From Phoronis australis (lineage: Eukaryota; Phoronida; Phoronidae), in contig NMRA01000632.1 in the NCBI GenBank assembly GCA_002633005.1, positions 126,001 through 190,000 of the forward strand: a DNA stretch of 64,000 nucleotides, written 5' to 3'. Shown here one piece after another: positions 36,601-43,408 of this stretch. Positions within the stretch are counted from its first letter, which is position 1. Each line of letters starts with the position of its first letter. The notes beneath the pieces are model-generated. The model had not been told where the DNA came from. It saw only the letters and a list, made by a program, of their open reading frames with translations, and did not search any database. The position numbers and the translations under genes are program-made.

Positions 36601-39600
36601 ACCACTGAATCATCCGCACGAAACGCTGCATAATCATCTGCTCCACTAACCATCCGCACGAACCCTTTAAATGTTACGCATGAACCACGATATCATACGT
36701 ATGGCGAATACAAACCGTAAATATGAGCATCACTCTCATTGGCACGAGCATTTTCCGCACAAGAATCAAATCCTTCGCAAGAACATGCGCGCACCCAGCC
36801 GAAAAAAATGGGAGGGGGCTCGAATTTTCGAGAATGTGGACCTTTTACTAAGATTTACGGGACGTTCAGAGCTATGAATAGTGAATTCTCCGAATTTTGG
36901 TAGTTCCTGCCTTTTTAGTGGACTTAAGTCTCGTTTTCTACTTTTTTCGGAGTTCTTGTTTCTCTGAGGCGGACTTTTTTGCCTACTTCTCCAAATGAGA
37001 GGCTCGTTCTAGCTACCTGAGCCCCCCCTTGGAGGTGCTTATGAAAAACAAGCATTTTTTCAAAATATTGAACCTCAAAGACTGTGAGCCTTATAAATTA
37101 TTTGGTGGTTTGTGTTGACGATTATATCTACTGCCATGCGGCATGCACCCATGTTTCATCATCTTACCTTTTCACCAGGTGGTCATGCAGGACACAATCT
37201 GTCTTAGAGGATTTAGCTTTTACTAGAACTAAAAGCACCAAAATCTACTGTGTTTTGTGATTTTATTGTAAATCGCCGATTCCTAACAACGGCTTTCTGA
37301 CGAAGAAATCGAGGCCGTCACCTCATCATTTGATAAGTGCACCAGTGTGTCGTGCTGATCAAAGCCAGCCTGAAAAGCCAAGGGCTAATCCTCTGAGCAA
37401 ATACGAGAAAAAGAGGCAAAGAGCCGTAACACACTGGGGATTATCATCTCTACATGTAGTTAAGCATTTGGGAACGAAATCGAACGTTGAACTGTCATGG
37501 GTGATGGATTGAACACTTTCAGACTTTCCCGGGCTGCCTCAGGTAGATAGCCCGGTGGGTTTGCATATCGTCTGCTTTCTTTCAAAAATAGATTGTCATT
37601 CATGCTCACTTTTTGATTGCGCTTTGACCTAAAATGTTTTTGAAAAGCTTATCAGCAATCTTAGTCCTTCATGGCTGTGGACCAAAAACAACTACCTCAC
37701 CCTGGGAATGTGGGTGATACTGCAGTTGGTCACGTGATATAAGCGAGGTCACAAGCCATCAAAACGTTCAACGCTTACTTAAGTTCACTACTTAATCGAC
37801 TTTTTGAGTTTTAATATTTGGACATATGCAATTGTGTTACGTGGCAAGTAAAATAAAGTGGAAAACGTAAAATAGATAGGAGATTAAAGTCCTTATGTTT
37901 AAGAACCATAAAACCGCCGTGGTGATATTTTTACATAGTTCTGAGAAACGGCACAGTGTGGCTGGGATTGAGACAGAATATGAGAAACTACGCAATGGTG
38001 GACCACCTGGCAGGCAGAAACTAAGTGTCGTTATTGGTGGGAAAAACTCACCGACTCACAGGTCACGAACAGGTGAGACACAAAATAACTGGATTTCAAT
38101 TTGAGCCTTTAGGCCAGGGGAGGATCCAGGATTTTTTAAAAGGGGGGTCTGATCAAGGACGTTTTTAAAAAGGGATCCAAACCAACAATTTGAACATTAT
38201 AGACTTGATATCACTAAAATCAAGGGAAATAATGGGTGTCCAGACATCTTTGACCCCCTGGATCCTCCTGTGGAGACGTATTTTGTATAGAGCTTTGCTC
38301 AGTAAAACTTTTTACCTCCTTAATATTTCAGAAATCAAATTTAAGCAAAGCAAAATTGTTGCCACTGTGAAGTTTTGTGAAGTAATGTATTCCGTAAATG
38401 ACAAGTTCAACTACAGCAATAGATGCATTTTCCGATGTTTAACAAATTACCTGACATTTGACCTAAGTCAAAGTAGTATTATAAACTTCATGTTTTAAAT
38501 TCTTGGTTGCGTTGGATCTTCTACATGAACTAGCTTAAAGATAACTGAATGAGTCGACCTGTATCAGCATGTTTCACCTCCAACAATGAATGCTTTGCAG
38601 TCCCGAATACACCGGATGCTCAAGTTCCTCCGCGACATCGATTTTCTGTGTCGTCTCCGTCTGGTTACCACTTAGCACATCGCAGGAAGCATTCTAGTCA
38701 AGGATCCTTATTCATACGCAGAGTAAGTTAGGTCACACGTTCACACATATCTTTTAGGGGTCCTCTCACGCTTGCACGGTTATAGGAATTTCCCACTTCG
38801 TGCATGTCAACAATTTTATCCATGTATACATAGCCAAGGGCTGCTACGGGTGAGAGCCCCAACAGTTTTCGTCCCGGTGATTCGAGAAACCGTCACCTTT
38901 TCTGAGGTCCCCACACGTTTCGTCAGCTAACAATTTAGCTGTAAACTTGTTAATGTAAACTTGTATGGGTTTACAATTTTGCATTTAGGATCCTCATTGA
39001 CTGGGGTGGTACGCATAACGAAGCGGGCGTAAGAACACTTACCGTTGAACGGTTAACCATTCAGCATCGTATAGGAAGGCAATAAAAAACATATTCCATT
39101 GCAACACTTACCGTATAGCAGGACCCTTACCACTGGAAGCGATCCTTGGCACTCGCCGCAAAGATATCTTACTAAGCACAAAGAACTTTAATGCATAGCT
39201 TGAACGACGACAAAAAGACACGCATGACTTTGGGCTTGGTGAGTTCTTGTGGTGCGTGATTAATATGTGTTAAGAGTGCTAATGCATGGATATCCTGTCG
39301 TGGTAAGGGTTCTGTTCTGTGGTTATGAGTGTTCCGCGGCCCGTGGTAAGGGCTGAAACACCACTTCGTGAGGCAACACATCCGCTGTAGCATCAGTTTT
39401 ACGTCATTAAAATGAGACCGTTACTCTCGCTCCAATAAAAATTCTCCAGATACTGAATGGTCATTAGCGACACAGCTTGGTGGCGGCGGGATTGGGCGCG
39501 CGTCGCTTGGTCAGGGACTCAATCCCTCCATGAATTCTTAAGAAGATGAACATTTATCGATTCATGACAGTTCGTGGTAATCGTGGTAATAGTAGACTGG

Positions 39601-42600
39601 ATCTCTTGACTGGCTCAAATGATCACGCAATAACTTGAAGCACGATCCGTGATTATTTTTGAAATTAAGAATGTCTTAGTTTACCAACCGCCCTCTTACC
39701 CTGTTGTAAGGCAAACAGATTCACCGTTTGTCTTTCCCTACCTGTCAGGCAATGTAGTATTTTAACTGCTATCACTATGTAAGCATACGCATTAAAATAC
39801 TCTCAAAACTAATAAATATAAAGCACGGAAGTTTCATTATGTCTTTTCCAGGATTCTTCTCCACTTTTTAGTCAAATGGGAGAAGGAATCGAGCTGCTTG
39901 CTGAAGGTCAAGGGCGGCCAGCCATTAATCTGGTGCCAGACGTCTCCAGGACGAAAGGACTGCATAAAAGATATTCCAAAGATTCTTTGATGGATCGCGA
40001 GGACATCTTACGACGTTTCAGTGACGGACAAACGGGAACATGTCGTCGACCAAGCATACAAAGCTTCTGCAGCGATGACACTCCAATAAGAGATTCCGCA
40101 CGCCGTTTCAGCACGCAGAGTTGTGGTGCCGTAATTGTACAGGTGAACACATTACGCCTTTTTCTCGGGAGAGGTCAGCACTGAATAAACCGGTAGGCTG
40201 CACTTGATTGACTTCGTGGTTCCAACAGGCAACAGACTTTGACATCAGGGTAGTGTATCGATCAGTAACGCTAGTACCTCGCTAAAAAGAAAGATTTTGC
40301 GAGATTACGTAAGATATTGCCGTGTATTTTACATGAGAACACGTGATATTGGCTAGACTTTAGCGAGGTCCTAGCGTTACTGAACTACCCAGATTTGCCT
40401 GTAAACCGGATGTAGTCATGGAGGACCAATCACATGTCTCGGCCGGTTAAGCTAAACGAACTGGTAAAGTCAATGAAGTACACCCGTTGAGTTCGGGACT
40501 TTCTGAGGATATGAAGTGTAACTGTCCTACACGAGCGCATTTAGGCTCAAGCGCCTGTGTATGAAGCTGCATCTCAGTGATGGCGGGTTTAAACACATTC
40601 GCACATACCTGAACACTGTCTTGAGCAAAACTATGGAGCCACAAGTTCTAAAAATGTCATATCATTGAAGCTTGGCGGGACGTTTGGATGATGGTCACAA
40701 AAAATATCATAACACTTGTCTTTGTGGAACAGCTGGACATGCACTGTTCACACACTCCTGTGTTTTTATTTTCATGAAAACGGGCATCCTGTTTATATAA
40801 CAAGTGCTAGAAGTCAGCTTCCGATTGTTCACCACTGCAGGGTCGACCAACCCAAATACATTGTACGAAGCCTGCCAAGCGAACGACATAAAATTTTAAA
40901 CCGATCATCATTACCAGTTTACTGGATCAGGCATGTTATTTTCACTTGATGCGAGGTTATTTTGAGCATGCGCATTGGAGCAACTCAGATGTGGCCGCTT
41001 TTAATCGGCGAAAGAGCTGTAGAATTAGAGATATGGAATGGTCCAATTTGTCCATAATAGTTGTGAACATTAAGTTGAGTATCGATTCCTGTAACGATCT
41101 AAAGTATTTTAGCTCGCTAGTTTTAATCAGTGAAAACTCGCCTCTCTGGACGGCTGTTGTATACCTTCTATATATTATGGTGTGACGTCGAATGAAAAAA
41201 TTATATCCTCGCAATTTGATTGCGTTTGAAAATTTGTTTTAGAGTCCGCTGGAAGTCTAGTGCATGTGTCTTTGTTGATTTTTCCGTAAGTGGCGCTGCC
41301 GTTCACAGCCAATGTTACAAGTTTATTTGATAATTCACATCCACATACTACCAAAGAAAAAAGAAAATAAATCATAACTATTTGAGTAACTAAATTGTGT
41401 AATTCTTAAACCGGCGAGGAAAGGTATACAGCAAAAATTTAATAAGTTTTGTCAGCACGCCACCTGTGGCCACATCACGAGACCTAATGAACATAAGTCT
41501 GAAAATTTTTCTGCCCAACTGGAACTCGAACCTGGGACTCTCTGAACGGTTAGAAGAACATCCCGTATTCGAGTCCCGGTTCGTGCAGAAATCTTTTCAA
41601 ACTTATATTCATTAGGTCACGTGATGTGGCCACAGGTGGCGTGCTGACCAGACTTCAACATTTTCCCGATATTTGAGAATGTTATGAATGTAATTTCTTT
41701 TACATTGTGCTTATTCATTCGCAGATGCTCATTAATAGTTTATGGTTTATCCAGGCGCATATTCAGATCGTGCTTTCATCAGTGACAGGCACTTTCCTAT
41801 TTCGTACTCTGTAGATCATTGATGGAAATGTCCCAAGTACATCGCAAAACCATCGCTTTTAGTCACAACCGATGTTTGTTTGATCAAGATGGTGTAATAT
41901 TGTTGTGTTTACGTGTTCCAGCGACATGGTTGCGTGGAATCATCGGGTTCAATAAAATTGATTGACATATCGGAACTGTCTATTATAAGACCGTGGTAGT
42001 TCATACCGACGTGTCAACTCTGGTTATTTAAAATAAACGAGTGGCGTTGACGCAAGCTTTCTACAGACTAATTTTACCCGTCAAATTGTTAGAGATGTGA
42101 CGGTAGTTCTGTATCATTTGGTGTATTTTCCAGCCTGCCGAAGAACAACGGAAAGACAGTAAATCAACGAACTTATTAGACGCTTTGGCGCCAGCCATCA
42201 CATTCCGGAAAGGGAGCATTGGAGATAGTATGGTAAGCGATTCCTGTTGTCTTGGGTACAATTTGATAAAAATGGAGTACCACACACTGTGACACTAGAG
42301 CATTTTCAATAGTTATGTATTCTGAGTTGAGAAATGAATGTTTTTGACGAATGACACTATAGCTTATTATTTCGGGGTTTTGAAATTTGGTTGTGGAAAA
42401 TGTGCTGTGATTCATCAAGTTCGCTTTGTCAAGGGTAGGATTCACCTAACTGACTTCTTTTAAAGATAATTATATGTTGAGCGCGCGGCCGGGTTCCGTT
42501 TTTCAAAAATAGACAACTACAAAGCACGAAGAAATAAGAATGGGGCGGTTTATTCTCACAAAAGTGACACCTATGGAATGAAGACAAATCTTCAAAATAT

Positions 42601-43408
42601 TCAGTACACGTATTTTCTATCCAAGACTTAAAAACTCTGCAGAACTAAAAAACAATTCAAAACCAGAATTTATCGCGTCAGGACCAAATTTTAACAGGTC
42701 ATTTCCAAAATTTAACACTTCCATTGTGTCTCTGCGATATTCAGCCGTATTCAAATCTAATGTGTCCAAGAGTACATTGGGTTCTGTTGTAACAGGTGGA
42801 TGGGACATCAAAAATTCAACCTCAATGTAACGATATGACTATCGTCGGCGAGACGAACGCTTAGCTCTTGCTTACCTCACCTACATAATCACTTTGAGGG
42901 CTCAATGCTTGTGGATGGTCATGTGGTCTCTTAGCATGAGAATTTTCTAGCGTGTTAAATTTTCGATCCTGACATGACTCAAATTTGGGTATTGAGTTGT
43001 TTTTTGGTCCAACAGAGTAAAAATGATGTTTTGGACTATTCATAATTCTTGCATTAGTGAAAATTCTGGTTTTGAGTTTTTTGGTTCTGCAGAGTAAAAA
43101 TGGCTGTTTTTAAATATTGCATAATATGTGTGACCTAGGATTTTCCGCTTTCCTACCTACGACCTCTGACCCCAATATACCGGCAGAAATCATAAAGTGT
43201 GACCTTGCTTAATTTCTCTGCTCGGCTTTTGCGAGTATCGCAAAATTTGTTCAAAACATGCGACTCTCACGCCATATTGTGAAATAGAATGCTCCAATGC
43301 ATTACTCGTGTTGCCTGAACAGTGCTGAATATAACATGAAGTATTTTTCTATTTCAATTGTTGCCTTTCCAGATGAGTTTCTTTGGTAGTAAAACGCCAC
43401 CACCTTGA
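5670..43408 (+). CDS. SCYL2: SCYL2-like pseudokinase gene, 5' partial, 18 exons
   Basis: Seen: eighteen exons (listed separately) keep one open frame across 17 introns and total 2397 nt, 798 residues plus a TGA. Domain order is the beta-3 part of a protein kinase fold (VSVFVFDKK), the hinge and helical lobe, a HEAT/ARM-like helical region (exons at 31.3-36.3 kb), then a serine/arginine-rich tail. Catalytic motifs are degenerate: HGN replaces HRD and GLG replaces DFG, while the APE motif (YTAPE) and the following SDMFSLG remain. Family knowledge: this order and these substitutions characterise SCYL2 (CVAK104), a pseudokinase that binds clathrin and adaptor complexes and acts in trans-Golgi/endosome trafficking. 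Inference: the N-terminal exon(s), roughly 60 residues by comparison with vertebrate SCYL2, lie upstream of the window or were missed. The tail shows no LLDLD-type clathrin box and is not the Q/N-rich tail of the vertebrate protein, so a SCYL2 paralogue is possible. It is clearly nearer SCYL2 than SCYL1 or SCYL3. Confidence 0.93.
9220..9937. other. Assembly gap (718 Ns)
   Basis: Unbroken run of N. It lies inside a SCYL2-like intron whose flanking exons already join in phase, so no SCYL2 exon need be hidden here. Confidence 0.99.
10897..11038 (+). mobile_element. CGTTCAGTAACGC MITE, copy 1
   Basis: Starts cgttcagtaacgc and ends gcgttactgaacg, near-perfect inverted ends of about 20 bp; interior holds gctaaaaagcaagacttcg and gatattgccg blocks shared by all copies. 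About 142 bp. No coding capacity. Confidence 0.75.
11391..11490 (+). CDS. SCYL2: SCYL2-like exon b (hinge region)
   Basis: The acceptor tttctag and donor gtatgt bound it. It completes the split codon and encodes DSLAFASEPVLASLSNLLGN, the SCYL2 hinge signature (family form LAF-x-TEPVFASLAN), then LDKIPAPVNNEIK. It ends in phase 0. Confidence 0.94.
11693..11737 (+). CDS. SCYL2: SCYL2-like 45-nt microexon c
   Basis: Fifteen codons, THEFLEVEIKAGILQ, lie between a good acceptor (cattttcag) and a consensus donor (gtaagt), phase 0 on both sides. They match the stretch in SCYL2 just before the helix that leads to the pseudo-catalytic loop (family form ends KYGLLQ). Confidence 0.88.
11968..12360 (-). 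mobile_element. Penelope-like element remnant (GIY-YIG C-terminal part)
   Basis: A 130-codon open frame on the minus strand includes RMSQHRRSSYGDTYDSAI, CATGHDFNTDDVTILDCEED, then WFKRDVKAALHERTESPSLN and KRGGLRFDLSLVWDDVL. The order 'H..TGH.....V.ILD.E..WFKRGVKEAI....PSLNR.GG' is the C-terminal part of the GIY-YIG endonuclease that follows reverse transcriptase in Penelope-like and related retroelements. Only this 3' part remains here; reverse-transcriptase motifs are absent. Confidence 0.65.
13516..13551. repeat. (ACATGT)n microsatellite
   Basis: About five copies of the six-base unit acatgt followed by gtatgtatgt. This self-complementary hexamer also recurs singly throughout the window. 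Confidence 0.9.
13805..13910 (-). mobile_element. CGTTCAGTAACGC MITE fragment
   Basis: The segment with tatctcgcgaagtcatgc, gatcctagcgaggtcctaac and cactgaactc is a diverged half copy of the MITE in reverse orientation; one end is missing. Confidence 0.45.
14083..14643 (+). CDS. Nested membrane-protein gene, last two coding exons
   Basis: Seen: exon 14083-14310 (76 codons, acceptor tcttattttcaattttcag, donor gtgtct) joins in phase 0 to exon 14521-14640 (40 codons) plus TAA, across a 210-bp intron with a very strong acceptor (tctttttgttgcttctgtag). The first exon runs from SFGFIFQYNYYCDSF to a long hydrophobic helix beginning near WWYNCRAGAAIFFFL and ending MYMLCE. The second is a polar Ser/Gln-rich tail ending NSNISPF. 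An AATAAA lies 58 bp after the stop. Inference: the final transmembrane segment and cytoplasmic tail of a multi-pass protein (claudin/PMP22/stargazin-like topology is possible, family not recognised). It lies inside the largest SCYL2-like intron on the same strand; its upstream exons were not found. It could instead be a pseudogene fragment. Confidence 0.55.
14701..14706 (+). terminator. AATAAA polyadenylation signal of the nested gene
   Basis: A canonical AATAAA 58 bp past the TAA of the nested reading frame, followed by T-rich sequence. It supports a real 3' end inside the SCYL2-like intron. Confidence 0.5.
15346..15490 (+). mobile_element. CGTTCAGTAACGC MITE, copy 2
   Basis: Full-length copy (145 bp), cgttcagtaacgctagg at the left and tactgaacgcacg at the right. 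Closely similar to the copy at 24.46 kb. Confidence 0.8.
16990..19250 (+). repeat. Tandem array, three diverged units of about 700-760 bp
   Basis: Landmarks recur in order: agctagctgtat-aagac at 17.01 and 17.77 kb; ccccgaaa-t-cacacagcc at 17.08, 17.84 and 18.54 kb; ccgacactcacctt; aaaacttgtaatgaa; caacaccgttaaataa; and cgcaaagct. The first two units are about 760 bp apart, the second and third about 700 bp. The copies are diverged by substitutions and small indels, so the duplication is not recent. An inverted copy of the same unit is inside the TIR element at 48.62-49.68 kb and a fragment is at 53.57-53.71 kb. Confidence 0.85.
21586..21651 (+). repeat. (GCT)22 trinucleotide repeat
   Basis: A pure run of about 22 GCT units preceded by interrupted gctaat/gccgat units. 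It is intronic to the SCYL2-like gene and not in any supported frame. Confidence 0.95.
21981..22048 (+). repeat. 34-bp tandem duplication
   Basis: The stretch beginning ttcgccaatacataaccag is present twice in succession with no visible difference, which implies a very recent duplication. Confidence 0.85.
22825..22985 (-). repeat. tRNA-like repeat fragment with B box
   Basis: On the minus strand ggggttcgaatcc is a perfect tRNA B-box/T-arm sequence, with gctaagtctgaaaaggtt upstream. Wording around it (ggtcacgtgatg, agtctgaaaa) also occurs in the foldback at 41.45 kb. No complete tRNA cloverleaf can be drawn. Confidence 0.4.
22993..23115 (-). mobile_element. CGTTCAGTAACGC MITE, diverged copy
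   Basis: Contains aggtcctaacgttactgaacgg at one end and cgatatctcgcgaaatcttgc inside, in altered arrangement; the far end (gtcaacggtacgcac) is degraded. Confidence 0.5.
23849..23994 (+). CDS. Possible terminal exon, unknown product
   Basis: After acceptor tgtttatgtacag, a frame encodes FRSQIEYPFFKLEHENDSVL then KLEVHGVTYVSSNPELHKGM and ends VFDTC-TAA. The residue composition (alternating hydrophobic/charged, few rare residues) looks protein-like. It is inside the large SCYL2-like intron but cannot belong to that transcript, because both flanking exons already join in phase. No partner exon or AATAAA was identified, so it may be a chance frame. Confidence 0.22.
24458..24600 (+). mobile_element. 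CGTTCAGTAACGC MITE, copy 3
   Basis: Full-length copy in + orientation, 143 bp, left end cgtccagtaacgctagg, right end gttactgaacgcac. Confidence 0.8.
24657..24800 (-). mobile_element. CGTTCAGTAACGC MITE, copy 4 (inverted)
   Basis: Full-length copy in opposite orientation to copy 3 and only 56 bp from it, beginning tgcgttcagtagacgctagg and ending gcgttactgaacgg. The pair forms a 340-bp palindrome-like unit. Confidence 0.8.
25764..25911. mobile_element. Twin hairpin modules with GGGCGGCGCA ends
   Basis: Two direct modules of about 70 bp, each containing agcactgaaaaag, then g-rich ggggggct and a complementary c-rich segment, are bounded by inverted ends (catatgggcggcgca and gcgccgcccatg). It looks like a very small foldback element duplicated internally. 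Confidence 0.6.
26948..27094 (+). CDS. SCYL2: SCYL2-like exon d (pseudo-catalytic loop)
   Basis: Forty-nine codons starting VAEALSFLHS after acceptor ccatag; donor gtaaat. LHGNVTPQSILV replaces the HRD catalytic loop and WKLAGLGFS replaces the DFG loop, as in the pseudokinase SCYL2. It is separated from the previous exon by a 15.2 kb intron that holds repeats and parts of other genes. Confidence 0.92.
28207..28422 (+). CDS. SCYL2: SCYL2-like exon e (APE motif, C-lobe)
   Basis: Seventy-two codons between acceptor gttcacgcag and donor gtaaat, phase 0/0. It contains PPLDYTAPEIQ (APE motif) and VSDMFSLGMVICATYNEGRS, the conserved Asp and helix of the kinase C-lobe, then LQTYSKRVEQ. The arrangement aligns with vertebrate SCYL2 across the exon. 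Confidence 0.95.
28520..28770. repeat. Degenerate (ATC/GTC)n trinucleotide tract
   Basis: Long stretch of imperfect tcatcatcg, gtcgtcat and accaccatc units. It produces overlapping His/Val-rich or Asp/Thr-rich frames that are not genes. Confidence 0.85.
29265..29381 (+). CDS. SCYL2: SCYL2-like exon f (end of kinase fold)
   Basis: Thirty-nine codons after acceptor cgtttcag; donor gtaagt. EKMINQDVRYRPTAQSF matches the C-terminal helix of kinase folds with the conserved Arg in RP. Phase 0/0. The leading ATG is an internal Met, not a start. Confidence 0.92.
29663..29832. mobile_element. MITE with CAGGGGCGGGTCC ends
   Basis: Left end caggggcgggtccaggg, right end cccctaaatctgtcactg (inverted, imperfect), 170 bp, in the SCYL2-like intron after exon f. 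Relatives are at 34.61 and 38.12 kb. Confidence 0.6.
29962..30090 (+). CDS. SCYL2: SCYL2-like exon g (linker to HEAT region)
   Basis: Forty-three codons, LKYFQDPLVGCIHYIGAMEQ onward to LVDIIPHIPS, between tttatag and gtaggt. In SCY1 proteins the kinase domain is followed by this 'F-x-D...L..FF..L' linker. A donor two bases earlier would break the frame into the next exon. Confidence 0.92.
30091..31255. other. SCYL2-like intron after exon g
   Basis: No exon seen. A fragment at about 30377-30490 (gacgaggtcacgcaagacc, tcacacaagtgaaa) resembles the degenerate repeats at 7.0-7.5 kb. Confidence 0.5.
31256..31432 (+). CDS. SCYL2: SCYL2-like exon h (HEAT region)
   Basis: Fifty-nine codons, KILFKHIVPCLLKEVEDDNM and onward, with VAFVLPSIISVIEHSTLEQY. 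It matches the SCYL2 'ILPCL...MVPFVLP' helices. Acceptor ttttttatag, donor gtgagt, phase 0/0. Confidence 0.95.
31764..31886 (+). CDS. SCYL2: SCYL2-like exon i (HEAT region, GC donor)
   Basis: Forty-one codons ending IAQEQ, including ITTKLPNDEVRRVILPLVL, which parallels the 'LLTKTPPDEIKNSVLP' helix pair of SCYL2. The donor is CAG|gcaagt, a textbook GC-AG splice site. Reading on past it loses similarity. Confidence 0.92.
31972..32806. mobile_element. 835-bp element with GGCGGAT ends, tRNA-like core
   Basis: The left end (aggcggatttaagggggccc) and the right end (gggccccccttgtgatatcctagattcgcc) are imperfect inverted repeats. Inside at 32517-32570 is an A-box-like tggtgcagtgg and B-box-like gagttcgagtct. 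The right 315 bp (from about 32492) are shared with 47123-47465. Either a non-autonomous DNA transposon that captured a tRNA-derived SINE, or two adjacent repeats. Confidence 0.55.
33175..33285 (+). CDS. SCYL2: SCYL2-like exon j (HEAT region)
   Basis: Thirty-seven codons, YCAIRGILTLLNTVDKDVVQ then KTVLPKLKAIFPRAGPE, between gtttttag and gtatgt; phase 0/0. It fits the SCYL2 helix pair that ends in L-x-PR-I. Confidence 0.9.
33912..34044 (+). CDS. SCYL2: SCYL2-like exon k (HEAT region)
   Basis: Acceptor cgtttcag, donor gtaaga. It encodes IQVNIISALNTLIDFFDRSV, then ILDEVLPFMTDLQVLDAYVLMALIG. The 'LDDILPFL' motif and the following VLMGILG-like helix are diagnostic of SCYL2. It ends one base into a codon. 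Confidence 0.94.
34606..34764. mobile_element. MITE with CAGGGGCGGATTCCG ends
   Basis: Left end caggggcggattccg, right end cggaacgcacccctg, 159 bp, in the intron before exon l. An open frame across it is an accident of the inverted repeat. Confidence 0.65.
34841..34959 (+). CDS. SCYL2: SCYL2-like exon l (HEAT region)
   Basis: It completes the split Asp codon and encodes VYKQMLSDKRYGLNYILLAT then KVMPSLLPHTMLQSLSPDQ, matching the family 'KVLPHLIPLS' helix. Acceptor atttttgtag, donor gtcagt. Confidence 0.92.
35045..35160 (+). repeat. Dispersed repeat with gtccaaatatcaa core, copy 1
   Basis: Order of blocks: ttttacgttttctac, cgtaacaccgtatgtccaaatatcaa, cggttaattagtgaactt. The same order is found inverted at about 37780-37880 and directly at about 56995-57085. 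Confidence 0.6.
36079..36153 (+). repeat. Short tandem repeat next to exon m acceptor
   Basis: Alternating caatatagaccc and aatatagact units (22-bp composite, over three copies) end 15 bp before the acceptor of SCYL2-like exon m, and so overlap the expected branch-point region. Confidence 0.9.
36169..36272 (+). CDS. SCYL2: SCYL2-like exon m (last conserved helix)
   Basis: LTLLMAVIREMMDIVERQRR and NKMDIDTLTVTLSP follow acceptor ctttttag; donor gtgagg. It corresponds to the 'F.SVIKEML.RLE' helix that closes the conserved part of SCYL2. A 22-bp tandem repeat sits directly upstream of the acceptor. It ends two bases into a codon. Confidence 0.9.
36789..37030 (-). mobile_element. Inverted-end element with gcgcacccagc ends, copy 1
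   Basis: Blocks gcgcacccagc, gggggctcgaattt, ctttttagtggact, tttctctgaggcggac and gagcccccc occur here in the reverse order and strand of those at 56524-56772. About 240 bp, no product. Confidence 0.55.
37780..37880 (-). repeat. Dispersed repeat with gtccaaatatcaa core, copy 2 (inverted)
   Basis: Contains the complement of the 35.05-kb repeat: agttcactacttaatcgac, atatttggacatatgc, ttacgt-gca, gaaaacgtaaaata. Confidence 0.6.
37939..38072 (+). CDS. SCYL2: SCYL2-like exon n (variable tail)
   Basis: Encodes SEKRHSVAGIETEYEKLRNG and GRQKLSVVIGGKNSP. It is selected because phases match both neighbours: it completes the preceding AG codon and leaves one base. Donor gtgaga is good and acceptor atttttacatag moderate; an in-phase alternative acceptor lies 18 bp downstream. 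No family similarity supports it. Confidence 0.65.
38115..38270. mobile_element. MITE with CAGGGGAGGATCCAGG ends
   Basis: Left end caggggaggatccagg and right end cctggatcctcctg are nearly perfect inverted repeats; 156 bp. It starts 43 bp after the donor of SCYL2-like exon n. Confidence 0.75.
38568..38722 (+). CDS. SCYL2: SCYL2-like exon o (variable tail)
   Basis: Starts after ctgtatcag, completes the split codon left by the preceding exon, and encodes ACFTSNNECFAVPNTPDAQV through a basic, serine-rich segment ending HSSQGSLFIRR before donor gtaagt. The downstream exon continues in phase 0. Acceptor choice rests mainly on phase. Confidence 0.7.
38723..39851. other. SCYL2-like intron between exons o and p
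   Basis: 1.1 kb with no exon, RNA gene or repeat that I can support. Confidence 0.5.
39852..40142 (+). CDS. SCYL2: SCYL2-like exon p (Ser/Arg-rich tail)
   Basis: The longest exon, 97 codons, begins DSSPLFSQMGEGIELLAEGQ after acceptor tcttttccag and has repeated basophilic serine contexts (RYSKDS, RRFSD, RRPSIQS, RRFSTQ) before donor gtgaac. These look like phosphorylation sites for basophilic kinases, an inference from the RRxS pattern. Confidence 0.82.
40259..40387 (+). mobile_element. CGTTCAGTAACGC MITE, copy 5
   Basis: Contains atcagtaacgctagtacctc at the left and gcgttactgaac at the right with the standard interior; 129 bp, slightly truncated ends. In the intron after exon p. Confidence 0.75.
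41453..41646. repeat. 194-bp foldback with tRNA-like centre
   Basis: Arms of about 47 bp (cagcacgccacctgtggcc at the left, ggccacaggtggcgtgctg at the right) are nearly perfect complements. The loop has a B-box-like sequence on each strand (aactcgaacctggg and attcgagtcccgg). Located in the SCYL2-like intron before exon q. Confidence 0.85.
42134..42232 (+). CDS. SCYL2: SCYL2-like exon q (tail)
   Basis: Thirty-three codons, PAEEQRKDSKSTNLLDALAP and AITFRKGSIGDSM, between gtattttccag and gtaagc, phase 0/0. Confidence 0.82.
42590..43110. repeat. Locally repeated/inverted segment in last SCYL2-like intron
   Basis: ttttgag-tgttttttggt, then c-gcagagtaaaaatg, occurs at about 42993 and 43069, and the complement of the same words (ctctgcagaactaaaaaacaattc) at about 42637. 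A minus-strand frame of 64 codons over 42617-42811 is probably a by-product. Confidence 0.45.
43373..43408 (+). CDS. SCYL2: SCYL2-like terminal exon r
   Basis: MSFFGSKTPPP and TGA follow a strong acceptor (gttgcctttccag), in phase with the previous exon. The short C-terminus resembles the aromatic-Gly ends of SCYL2 proteins only loosely. No AATAAA is obvious in the next few hundred bases. Confidence 0.8.
   Translation: MSFFGSKTPPP

Noticed and set aside
37330-37512. Possible extra SCYL2-like tail exon (frame with KPRANPLSKYEKKRQRAV)
   Set aside because: No GT donor in a usable phase, and exons m and n already join in phase.
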